Positions 1 to 9,700 of a stretch of DNA of 17,485 bases are shown here, in pieces. Source of the stretch: Scenedesmus sp. ARA3 (Eukaryota; Chlorophyta; Chlorophyceae; Sphaeropleales; Scenedesmaceae); NCBI GenBank assembly GCA_004335835.1, contig RWJK01001532.1, positions 1 through 17,485 of the forward strand, in the 5' to 3' direction. Numbering within the stretch: position 1 is the stretch's first letter; every line of letters begins with the position of its first letter. A program made the translations under genes and the position numbers. Under the pieces are notes generated by a model that was not told the origin of the DNA, ran no database searches, and saw nothing but the letters and a program-made list of their open reading frames with translations.

Positions 1-57
<57 letters not shown>
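1..57. repeat. (GAT)19 microsatellite
   Basis: The window opens with 19 perfect GAT units, followed by GAG. The tract probably continues beyond the left edge. No reading frame links it to a recognisable protein. Confidence 0.97.
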
Positions 58-59
<2 letters not shown>

Positions 60-499
60 GCCATGGACGCTGCGTGAGCAGCAGCCACTATGGCACACCA
101 CTAACAGATGACGTGCACTCCACTGGGAAACTCTCTGTGTGATAGTTATCAAACCATCACTTTGATTGCAGCCACATCCTCCGTCATCATCGTAATGGCA
201 GCCATATCCACTGTCATGCATTCTTTTATTCTGAACAACACCGGCAGTGCTCTATAATGTGCTTGTGCTCGAGAGCCAGCCGTGCCTTTATGCAAGAGCA
301 CTGGAATCTGGCTGAGTGTAACCCCACACCACACCTGACGGTACTGTCACCAGGCGACAACAGCTGCCGTTGCAGTTGCATACCAACTACTCCCTGAGCA
401 AGCCCTGTTGGCAAATCATGCCCAGACAAGTCTGGGTCAAGTTCTACGCTGGTCAACGGGCTGGTTGTTGGCGGCTTGGATGCAGTGAACCGCTGCTGC
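58..499. other. No recognisable gene
   Basis: This stretch lies between the GAT tract and the 32-bp minisatellite. Short open frames exist on both strands but show no conserved motif, no clear codon bias and no convincing splice structure. I see no RNA gene. Confidence 0.6.
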
Positions 500-935
500 A
501 GTCAGGTGAGGGGAGTACAAGTGTACTGCAACTGTTTGCATAGCAGCCAAGATGTGCTGCTGCTGCTTGGCCTGGATGCCCAAGTGTACTGCTTCCTGTC
601 TGGCATAGAAGCTGAGGTGTACTGCAACTGTTTGCATGAGAGCCAAGATGTACTGCTGCTGCTTGGCATGGAAGCCCAAGTGTACTGCTCTGCAGTCAGG
701 TGAGTGGATTTGCAAGTGTACTGCCACTGTTGGCATAGAAGCCCGAGTGTACTGCTGCTGCTTGGCATGGAAGCCCAAGTGTACTGCCACTGTGTGACAT
801 AGAAGCTGAGGTGTACTGCTACTGTGTGGCATAGAAGCCGAGGTGTACCGCCGCTGCTTGGCATAGAAGCCGAGGTGTACTGCCACTGTGTGGCGTAGAA
901 GCCGAGGTGTACCCCTGCTGCTTGGCATCGTGTTT
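500..935. repeat. 32-bp tandem minisatellite, about 13 units
   Basis: Units begin with a TGGCATAGAAGCC-like core followed by (G/C)AGGTGTACTGC and a CTG-rich tail. Perfectly spaced unit starts fall at 731, 763, 795, 827, 859, 891 and 923. Earlier units at about 504, 536, 568, 601, 632 and 664 vary by one to five bases in spacing and are more diverged. Because 32 is not a multiple of three, the array leaves open frames on both strands that repeat every 32 residues. I regard these as by-products. There are no unique spacers between units, so this is not a CRISPR array. Confidence 0.9.
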
Positions 936-1166
936 TACGGTGCTCACTCTCCTTTTCTGGTCTCAGACCTTGTGTTCAACCCGTTGTGGCTCATACCATC
1001 CAAGATGGTGCCAGGACCCACATGTAACTATCGCCTCTCAATCAACACCCAGATGTACCTCCACTGCTCGACACAGAAAACCAACTGTACTGCCACTGGT
1101 TGACGCGGCAGTCACCATAACAACTCATATATGTGTGTGCAATGTTGGCAATCACGCCCACTGCAG
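936..1166 (+). other. Upstream part or intron of the wall-protein gene
   Basis: This is the sequence between the minisatellite and the first Pro/Ser-rich exon. It ends in CCCACTGCAG, a good 3' splice site, directly before the Val-Leu-Pro-Ser-Pro frame. It is therefore probably the 3' part of an intron. No convincing upstream exon, start codon or signal peptide was found. An open frame from 907 has a hydrophobic start but is built partly from minisatellite sequence. Confidence 0.4.
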
Positions 1167-2290
1167 GTCTTACCCAGTCCAAGCCCCAGCGCCAGCCCCA
1201 GCCCGAGCCCAGCAACATCGTTGATCATAACACCCAGCCCTAGCCCATCACCCAGCCCATCACCCAGCCCCAGCCCACCACCTGAGGTACCCAGCCCCAG
1301 CCCATCGCCCAGCCCCCGTTACACCCAACCCACCACCTGAGGTACCCAGCCCCAGCCCATCACCCAGCCCCGTTACACCCGTCCCACCACCGGAGGTACC
1401 CAGCCCCAGCCCATCACCCAGCCCCGTTTACACCCGTCCCACCACCGGAGGTGCCAAGCCCCAGCCCATCGCCCAGCTCCAACCCACCAGGAAACAACGG
1501 GAACGGCGGCAATGGCGGAAACAACGGCAACGGTGGCAACGGTGGCAATGGCGGAAGCAACGGCAACGGCGGAAACAACAGAAACAACGGAAACGGCGGG
1601 AACGGCGGCAGCAACGGAAACAACGGAAACGGTGGAAACAACGGGAACGGTGGAGATCCACCCACCCCATCACCCAGCCCACCACCAGAGGTGCTGCCCA
1701 GTCCCAGCCCACCACCCAACCCCAACCCACCGCCAGCGGTGCCCAGCCCCAGCCCACCACCCAGCACTAACGCACCAGGAAACAACGGCAACGGAGGCAA
1801 CGGCGGAAACAATGGCAACGGTGGCAACGGCGGAAACAATGGCAACGGCGGCAACGGAAACAACGATAACGATGGAAACAACGGGAGCGGTGGGAACGGC
1901 GGAGATCCACCCACCCCATCACCCAGCCCACCACCAGAGGTGCTGCCCAGCCCCAGCCCACCACCCAACCCCAACCCACCCCCAGCGGTGCCCAGCCCCA
2001 GCCCTAATCCTCCAGGAAACAGCGGCAATGGCGGCAACAGTGGGAACGGCGGGAATGGCGGAAACAACCCTGGAAAGGGGCCGCCCCGCAATGCACCATA
2101 CAACATGTCACCCAGCCCCAGCCCACCACCGAAGAGGTCACCGAAACCCGGCCCACCACTACCGAAGAGGTCACCTAAGCCCAGCCCGGCACCCAAAGGG
2201 TCACCCAAACCAAGCCCGGCACCAAGGGGGTCACCCAAACACAGCCCAGCACTGAAAGGGGCACCAAAACCCAGCCCACCGCCAAAATGA
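1167..2290 (+). pseudogene. Hydroxyproline-rich (SP/NG-rich) cell-wall type glycoprotein, 5'-incomplete, frame broken twice
   Basis: The sequence encodes the C-terminal part of an extracellular, probably prolyl-hydroxylated structural protein of the kind found in volvocine walls; the function is inferred from composition. Modules in order: Ser-Pro repeats (1167-1490); an Asn-Gly-rich block (about 1492-1656); a GDPPTPSPSPPPEV module with NPNPPPAV (1657-1770); a second Asn-Gly block (1774-1900) and a second copy of the Pro module (1903-2010); a short third Asn-Gly block (2014-2070); and a Lys-rich tail of SPKPSPAPKG-like repeats ending at TGA 2288-2290. The probable exon start follows CTGCAG at 1161-1166. 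Between 1284 and 1450 a 54-nt unit (start GAGGTACCC) is repeated. The first copy carries an extra C (C5 at 1313-1317, C4 in the next copy) and the third an extra T (1427-1429). Each shifts the frame by one, so three frames must be joined to read the whole. These could be real lesions (pseudogene), homopolymer sequencing errors, or sequence removed by an unrecognised intron. The 5' end was not identified. Confidence 0.72.
1284..1450 (+). repeat. 54/55-bp in-gene tandem repeat carrying two frame breaks
   Basis: Unit starts at 1284, 1339, 1393 and 1448 give spacings of 55, 54 and 55. The 54-nt form encodes an 18-residue Glu-Val-Pro-Ser-Pro type unit. The two 55-nt forms each have one additional base in a C or T run. 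The last unit continues into the Asn-Gly block. Confidence 0.88.
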
Positions 2291-2980
2291 CCACCCAAAA
2301 AACAGAGTTGACAAGGGTTGCGGCTGTATCACGCAGCTCTAACTTGCTACAGAAGCTGTAGCCCGTGTGCATTTCCAGGGATGATACCTATACGTGTGCC
2401 TGGTGATACGTGCAGTGTTGGGTTTTTGCCCCTTGAGTGCCAGTTTTCTTGAGAGGGAGGTGATTTCATGTGGGTCATGGCTTGTGCCAAGGACGGTGCA
2501 CCTTTGAAGTTGGTATGCACCACAATGGGGTGAACAGTACGGCCTCAGACCGACCAGAGAGTGCGAGATGGGCAGCTAGCTGTCTCCTGCTGCAGTGCTG
2601 CTTCGTCCAGCTGCCGAGCTTATGCCACACACCTTTAGATGTACTGTTTTGCCTAGCATGCAGTGGCACCGGTGCTGTGGAAGATATAACAGGGGCCTGT
2701 TATCTCTCCGTGGAAGGAGCAGCGCAGGTCATTTCGAAAGTACTGGAGGTGTCTGCATGAAGTAGAGTTGTGAGATCATGGCAAGATTTGTGTGGGATTT
2801 GTGTTGAAAGCATTGCTCTGTTGTGTTTGCTGCAAGCCTGGAATTGTCTGGGCTGCGGCACAGTCAGTGCGTGTGTCTAGCGATTGTCACAGCGGGAGTT
2901 TATGGGCAGCGCCGCTGTCATCAGCAGCTGAGGTTTGTGGTCAGCACTGCTTTCAGCAGCAGCTTCAAGAAATTCGCAGC

Positions 2981-3060
2981 GCCTCTCACAACCAGCAGGC
3001 AGGTTGCCTGCAGCTGTGTGTGCCTCACAGCCAGCAGGCCGGTCGCCTGCAGCTGTGTGG
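2981..3060. repeat. ~40-bp tandem duplication
   Basis: Two adjacent copies share the GCCTCACA...CCAGCAGGC...GCCTGCAGCTGTGTG pattern with a few substitutions. They are non-coding as far as I can tell. Confidence 0.8.
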
Positions 3061-3729
3061 TGATATTGGGCAAAAGAGTGCAGTAGCGGTGCGCAGCAGC
3101 TGCATAGAGCCGATTATCCAGCAATAATTTGACTGGAGTGAGTAGGTCTGGTGGGCCCATCAGTTATGATATGAAATGAATTTGAAATCAGAAGCGGGTC
3201 AGCAGTGGCCGCCTCCTTTGAATCAGCAGCGGCTGATTGCGCAAGCGTGTGACTTGCGTGAGCCACGTTTGCGGGCTTGCCGGCTTATGAGTTGCTGGTT
3301 ACATTTCTTCGGCATTGGCTGGATCTAATCTGATCTTGACAGTGACAGTCAGATCTGACAGTGCATGGGTGTGCCTGCATGTGGTGTGTGCCCGGCATGT
3401 GCACTACTGTTTGCAGCAGCAGATGTCCGTGGACGCGCAATAGGTGTGCGAGATTTGTGAGTCGCATGTTGAGGCATTCAACTTTCGCCGGAGGCCGGCA
3501 CGTTTCTTGCATATGATACTTTGGAGGGCCAAAGCGTGCATGCATTAGAGGCTGGCTTGCAGCGAGCGCTGCATGATTGCAGCTTGCTTTGCAGATCGTG
3601 AGCGCGGGCGTGTGCACATATGCACTACTGATTGCTAGTAGCAACAGACATGCTGCCCTTTGAAAAGGCATGTTGCAAAGAACATGAAAGGCAGCATCTA
3701 AGCCAGCAATTCAATAATGCGCTTACCTT

Positions 3730-3792
3730 GATGGTGCATGCTCTTGGCATTTCTTTTGAGAGAGGATGGTGCATGCCCTTGGCATTTCTTTA
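3730..3792. repeat. 35-bp tandem duplication
   Basis: GATGGTGCATGC(T/C)CTTGGCA followed by TTTCTT occurs at 3730 and again at 3765. The two copies are nearly identical and adjacent. Confidence 0.85.
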
Positions 3793-4635
3793 TATCAACG
3801 CTGCTATCACATGTGTGGTAGTGCGCAGCGTGTTGTGTGCAGGCGCAAAGAGCTTTGCTTCGGCTTGGAATTGGTCATCCACGAGGGAGTGATGTTCTGC
3901 TGTTCTTTGCTAGCGGTATTTGTGTGTGTATGTGGTGATGGTAGCTAGCATCTGCATAGATGCAGGGGTCAAGCAACGGCATCGTTGCAGCTTGTGGCGA
4001 CTGTGGGGAGTATGTGATGTCATGTGTTGCTGTTGGTGGTGCGGTGATGTGCAGGTCCCTGCACATCCTGTTGTACAACATGTGGGCATCTGATCAGGTT
4101 TCCCACGTGTTTGTGCAGTGGAGCTTGGGACCTGTACTTCCAGTGTTAGGCTGCTGTTGACAAAGAACTGTGCTGCAATCTTCTTGTATAAACGCCGACC
4201 TGGGCGAGACACAGCTGCGTACTTGCAATTGCTGTGGCGCAGATGGGTGAGTGCTGATCAGCTCATGAGCTGAGTGCTGAGCTGCTGCATGTCAGGTGTA
4301 TGCATTTCTAGCTGGGTCAAAGCGATGCCAGCACTTCGAGCGGGGTTTGTGTTTGGGCACGGTGGGTTTGCTGCTGCGGTTTGATGCAATAAATTGTGTT
4401 GAAGAATTGTCAGGCCCCAAAGGGACCAGCTGGTCTGCAGAGTCTGTCACTTGGTCAGTGAACCAGAGGGTGCGCGGCCAGCAGCTGCTGCGACAGTTGG
4501 TGCTTACGCGCTGCTTTCTAGACATACTTTGGGAGGTTACACTCTATCCCAACACCAATGGTGTAGGCTACACGTCAAGGTAATACTAGACAACATAGGA
4601 GCAGAAGCAGGAGCTGCACATGCTAATCTGAGGAA

Positions 4636-4656
4636 AATAATAATAATAATAATAAT
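4636..4656. repeat. (AAT)7 microsatellite
   Basis: Seven perfect AAT units are present. The flanks carry the direct repeat AATCTGAGG on the left (from about 4625) and right (from about 4654), so the tract sits inside a small duplication. Confidence 0.92.
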
Positions 4657-5207
4657 CTGAGGTTCAGCAGCCATGGTGGCCTTTTGGGGGACCACTTCTT
4701 GCCATGTGAGAACGCAATATGTTGCATTGTGCTTGTGCTTATAATGAATGCAATCGGCAACTTTCTTTATACGGTGTGTGTCCAATCTGCCCTGTTCTTG
4801 ATGAGAGCGGAGTTCTGAGCCGCCGCGGCAGCAGCAGCAGTAACATCAAGACGCGAACACAGCCCATAGTCAAGCAATGGCAGGCTCGCTGGGCAACCAG
4901 TGGATGCAGCATCACCAGTATTCCACCAACACCAGGAGGCAGCCGGCATGTACCTGCCGTGGCCTGCAGCAAGTTCTGTTGACGTTGATGTAAGCGAGTA
5001 CTAATTTGCTGGCAGCACCATCCAAGTAACTGCAACTGTGCCATGTGCCACAGAGCGCGTGTTTGCAAACACACAGTTTTGGAGACGCATGCACCGCAAC
5101 GCATGTTGTAAAGGGGGTACTTGCCAACTGGCATTCACTGCTTCATCAGAATGGCCCATGCAGTCCTGCGCACAGTGTGGAGAGCCACTGTACAGCATGC
5201 AGGCCCA

Positions 5208-5225
5208 CTGCTGCTGCTGCTGCTG
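5208..5225. repeat. (CTG)6 tract
   Basis: Six perfect CTG units within the region upstream of the PDI gene. Confidence 0.9.
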
Positions 5226-5350
5226 AAGTAGTAGATAGGGTGTCCGGCACCCTTCTGCTACTGTTGATTGACCTGCCGGGGCCTGCTGCCTACGCCGTCT
5301 GTCACCACTGCAGAGCCTGAACTGCAGAAGCAGCCGCAACACATAGTGCC

Positions 5351-5351
<1 letters not shown>

Positions 5352-5381
<30 letters not shown>
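5352..5381. repeat. (CTG)10 microsatellite
   Basis: Ten perfect CTG units. Read on the minus strand it gives a poly-Gln run in an otherwise unsupported open frame. Confidence 0.93.
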
Positions 5382-5382
<1 letters not shown>

Positions 5383-5735
5383 CGGTTACAAGCCAGGGCA
5401 TTCATACCACGCAGCGTCTGCACTGGGGAGGGCAGCTGCAATGCATGCACAGCCTTTGCTGCTGCTGCTGCAGCTGATGCTGGGTGTTTCCACATGCCAG
5501 AGCCTGGTGCAGATACAGTCACTCCTCCGCCAGACTCCAAACGACAACATTGCTGGCTCTGTCTGCTGCAGCAGCGGTGCTACATTGGCCAAGCAATGCT
5601 TGAAGGTGCGCAGCTTTGCATTTTTCATGCTGGACGGTCCATCTTTACATTGGCAGCAAGGCGCCTGCCTCTGGCAAGCAAGCTCGTAGGCAGCAGCTCG
5701 ACCACAGCAGGTAGCAAGACTAGACAGCGAATGAG

Positions 5736-5750
5736 CAGCAGCAGCAGCAG
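5736..5750. repeat. (CAG)5 tract
   Basis: Five CAG units, in the opposite orientation to the nearby CTG tracts. Confidence 0.85.
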
Positions 5751-6778
5751 TTGCTGATGACAGTGCAGAATAATAGATAATACATGTGCTGGCCAGATCA
5801 GCATCGTGCGCACGCATGAACAACAGCCAAATATGATTTTGCAACTGACTGCCTGAGCTGCAAATGCTGCCACATGTTGCAGAAGTGCACTTGTGCAGGC
5901 GTGGGGAAGTGGCGATGCACGGCACCAAGCACAGGCTTATACAAGGCAACGAGTGATGGGCATGCAGGTGTGCGCACTGTAGTGAAGTGCATGTATACTC
6001 GCTGGCTGCAAGTGCTAGGTGTGGCGGCGTTCCGTCTGCGCGAGAGAGCCCGCCAAACACGGCCGTTGCATAGGGGCAGCATGTGTGCTGCAGAGGCTGC
6101 TGTTTCAACAAACAGCAGGAGGCTTACGAAAGAGGCGTCAAGTCAGCCCTATAAGTCTTGGTGTGGTGGCGGCTGTTGCTTGTCGGCACCACCCCAACAA
6201 CGGCATGCGGTCCACTGCAGGCACCCTGTACTGCTGCTAAAGGCACTGCCAGCGCTGCTTGAAAGACGCACGTTGCCGTGGCTTGCCCCTCACAAATTGC
6301 ACCCATCAGCTATCGTATCTCCTTCAGTGGCAACGTGCTGCGCTGACTGGTCTAGGCCGTGCTGGTCAAAGCCGTGCTGGCCAGCACACAGGTGCTGCTG
6401 GGCACGTAAGTCTCCCCAAGGCATATCGACGTATAACAAGCTAGTTGTTTATGCACTTTAAAATACAATGTAAACGTTGCTGTGCGTGCACGAGGCCCCA
6501 ACGATGCTCGCATATCAGCAGTCTGCAGGAGGGTGGCTTGCGTGTTGACGGGCGTTGACGTGAGGCTGTGCAGCTTGTCACAACCGTATATGAAGGTCCC
6601 TTAAATACTTTGCGGTGGTACTTGAACCGTGCATGCAACGTGTGCGGGGAGCCATGTGCCTAGGTGTCCCGTGCGTGCCTAAACCCACAGGGGGCTGAAG
6701 TTGGTTAGAGGTGCAAAGCTTCAGACAGCGTCGGAATCAACCCAGTCAGTCTTCCTTCTGACACGGCCCATCATCAAG

Positions 6779-9700
6779 ATGAACAAGCTTTTGATCGCCG
6801 CGCTGTTCGGTCTGCTGCTCCTCTCTGCCCCGTTCGTTCGGGGAGAGGAGGCAGAGAAGGAGGACGAGTATGAGGACGACAGTGCCTCCGAAGACAGCAA
6901 GGGTGGCGACGATGAGGAGAAGGATGTGGTGGTGATCACAACAAAGAACTGGGACGACACAGTCAAGAAGGCACCCTTCGCACTGGTATGCAGCCAGCAC
7001 GCATAGAAACAGCTGATCATGGATGCATGATGTTCTCGAGAGAAAGTGCGCCTGCCTCGCACCGCTGGCACGCTTCAGGTCCCACAGGCAGTGCAGCAGC
7101 AGCACTCGCCCTTCTCCGGCCTGGCTCATTCGTTCTTGCCCGCCTCGCAGGTCGAGTTCTACGCTCCTTGGTGCGGTCATTGCCAGGTAAGAGCTGTTTC
7201 AATAGGCGTCAGCCTCAGCAGACGGCAGATCACTGCCCTTGCTCACTGGTAGTTGTTTCACTGCTCCCGCAGAAGCTGAAGCCCGAGTACGCCAAGGCAG
7301 CCACCGAACTGAAAAAGTATGACGACAAGATCGTTATCGGCAAGGTGAGCTGAGCTGTGGGTGCCTCAGGGGCGAGGTTGTTGGCTTAACCACTTGGCGT
7401 GCTGGCCTTGCAACACCGCATGGAGTCCTACACGGCTGTATATGTGTCTCGACGAAGCTTGGGGACTGTTTTTCATGGCCTGGTGGTCGCGTGTGAGCGT
7501 GCAACCACGCTGTTCAGTACTTTCACCAGAAGTTGCCGTTCGTTCCTAGCCCAGCACCCACCCATACGATCTACTCTTTCTGACAATTGCAGTTGCGTGA
7601 CTGTTGGTTGTCACAGCGTATATGGGCAAGCACAACACAATCTACCATGCTTGCAGCTGTTGAATCACAGCAGCAGGGGTGCACAGCCTTGCTGCTGTTC
7701 ATCCTGTTGCTGTACTGCATGCAGTCACTGGTTGCTGCACTGCCTGAAAACATGCAAATTGCAGACATAGTTCACAAACCTCTCCACGGGGCCGCACGGT
7801 CACCTGGTGGAGGGGTAGGGGGTACGGAGCCGGCGACGGCAAGCCTACCCTCGTTCCTTAATTTACGCAGGCTTCCGCGTCCCTGGCAGCCAGGGGTGCA
7901 CGTTAGCCTCGCGTAGTCTCTCTCTCTCTCTCTCTCTGCAGACATATCTGCATCATCCTTTGTGCTACACAACATCACAGCAGCTGCCGTCTCTGCTGTG
8001 CACATCAGTTTTGACCCAACCGCCACACACCTGCGCGACAGCAGCAGCGCTACTGCTGTTGTCGTGCTGCCTCATGTCCTGCAAGCCCTCTCTCTGACCC
8101 TTGTTTGACCGCGTTGACTGTCGTTTGACCGTGTTTGACCAGGTTGACGCCACTGTGGAGTCCGACCTGGGCCAGAAGTTTGGCGTGCAGGGCTACCCCA
8201 CCCTCAAGTGGTTCGTTGATGGCGAGCTGGTGTCCGACTACGGAGGCCCCCGTGATGCGTGAGTTTCTGTTCCCCTTACTCATGTATTGCGATCCTTTGT
8301 GAATTACAACAAGCTGCCAATAGCCAACATGCGCGCGCTGGAGCTGCACAAGCAGCAAGGTACATCATGTAACAGCGGAAGCAGTCCCTGCAGCGCGTGA
8401 GTCATGATCTGCTGGCCAATGCTTTGCTGCTTTCATTCAGAATGCTTGCAGGCCACGCTGAGCAGGCAGCTGCCATTTCACTTGCCTTGGTGCTGCATGT
8501 TGCTGTTGCTTCTGTGAAGCTCTGTCGCCAGCAGCTGCACACAGCAGCGTTTTTGCACCTGCCTGTGTGTGACCCTTTTCACTCCACGCACTGTTGCTGC
8601 TGCTGGTGCTGCTGCTGGCACTGGAGCTGGATTGTACTGGCACCTGCCTGTGAGTGAACCTTTTCACTCCACGCTGCTGCTGCTGCTGTTCAACCCTTGC
8701 AGCTCCGGCATCAGCCGCTGGGTGCAGAAGAAGACAGGCCCTGCTGCTGCCATTGTGTTCTGACACGTGCATGTTTTTTGCTGCTGCGCTACTGCTGCTG
8801 CTTATTTGTCTATACAGTTCCGGCATCAGCCGCTGGGTGCAGAAGAAGACAGGCCCCGCTGCTGCCACCCTTGCTGACAAGGATGCCCTGGAGGCTGCTG
8901 AGAAGGGCGCTGAGGTGCTGGTGCTGGGCTACTTCAAGGACTTCAAGGTGCAAATGATTGCACTTCTCGCTAAGGCTGGATTCTGTTGGGATCGTTGGTT
9001 GTTGGATATTGATGTCTTTTTTTGGAGATCTTGGTGGGACTTATCAATCAGCTGTTGCTTGATGCTACTGCGGGGGTGCGCAGGTGTTGGTGCTGCGCTA
9101 CTTCAAGGACTTCCATGCTGCAAAGCTGCAGGATAGCTAGTTGTGCAGTCTGCAGTGAAAAAGCTGCATGCGTAGACACAACATGGCTGCCGGGGGACAT
9201 ATCTGTTTGAAGCTCTGCGCAGGCATTGCATCAACCGCCACCAACGCTTGGATACGTGCTGCTGCTTCTGGTTCTTGCAGGGTGCTGAGCACGAGGCCTT
9301 CATCAAGGTTGCCCAGGCCAACGAGGACGCCACCTTTGTGCAGACCAGCGACAAGGCAGTGGCCAAGGCAGCAGGCCTGGACAAGGCTGGCAGCGTGACC
9401 GTCATCACCAACTTCCCCAGTGAGTGCTTGGGGCTAGATCTTCGTCCTCAGTGGGTCTTTGGGGCCAGATCTTGCTGTACATCGATCAAAGTGGTCCACA
9501 GGCAGTGGTTGCCAATCAGGCAGTTGCTGTTGCGCTGAAGTTTTTTGAACATAAGCGGGTGCTGGGAGTTCTTTGTCGTGTGCCAGCAGCAAGGCAGTGG
9601 CAAAGGAGCGTCAGATCAAGTCCAAGAAAAGCAGCTGCCCCCTGCCTTCTCACACCTGCTTCTGTTGTTATTTTTCTGTTACTTTTCTGTCATTTGCAGA

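Larger units (their letters stand above)
2291..4630. other. Gene-free region with small tandem duplications
   Basis: The first few hundred bases are probably 3' untranslated sequence of the wall-protein gene, but I see no TGTAA-type algal poly(A) signal close to the stop. No open frame on either strand has a recognisable domain or the G/C-ending codon bias of the neighbouring exons. Two local duplications are clear: about 40 bp at 2981-3020 and 3022-3060 (CCAGCAGGC core), and 35 bp at 3730 and 3765 (GATGGTGCATGC core). A 16-bp perfect palindrome lies at 4258-4273. Confidence 0.55.
4657..6778. other. Gene-free region upstream of the PDI gene
   Basis: No recognisable gene was found. Long minus-strand open frames at 5001-5540 and 5386-6111 translate to low-complexity Ser/Ala/Cys/Gln-rich sequence driven by CTG/CAG tracts and show no domain. 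The last few hundred bases before 6779 should hold the PDI promoter and 5' leader. An AT-rich TTAAATACTT at about 6601 could be a core promoter element, but I cannot support that strongly. No upstream ATG in the PDI frame precedes the chosen start within the nearby leader. Confidence 0.5.

Noticed and set aside
437..928. Minus-strand open frames across the 32-bp array
   Set aside because: They are periodic translations of the minisatellite with no domain, and similar openness is seen in other frames.
500..935. Possible CRISPR-like array (32-bp repeats)
   Set aside because: Units abut with no unique spacers, there are no cas genes, and the context is a eukaryotic nuclear genome.
907..1224. 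Cys-rich frame with a hydrophobic start as the wall protein's signal peptide
   Set aside because: Its beginning is built from the last minisatellite unit, it is in a different frame from the Ser-Pro exon, and no splice arrangement joining them is convincing.
1414..2298. 294-codon minus-strand open frame rich in Gly, Leu and Phe
   Set aside because: It is the antisense shadow of the SP/NG-rich gene. Its composition follows directly from the repeats, and the sense strand gives the known Ser-Pro wall-protein pattern.
5386..6111. 241-codon minus-strand open frame
   Set aside because: Low-complexity Ser/Ala/Cys-rich translation caused partly by CTG/CAG tracts. It has no recognisable motif and no coding bias like the real exons.
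6301..6420. Possible tRNA or small RNA near the GCCGTGCTGG repeats
   Set aside because: No cloverleaf with A and B box signals could be formed; it is a short local duplication only.
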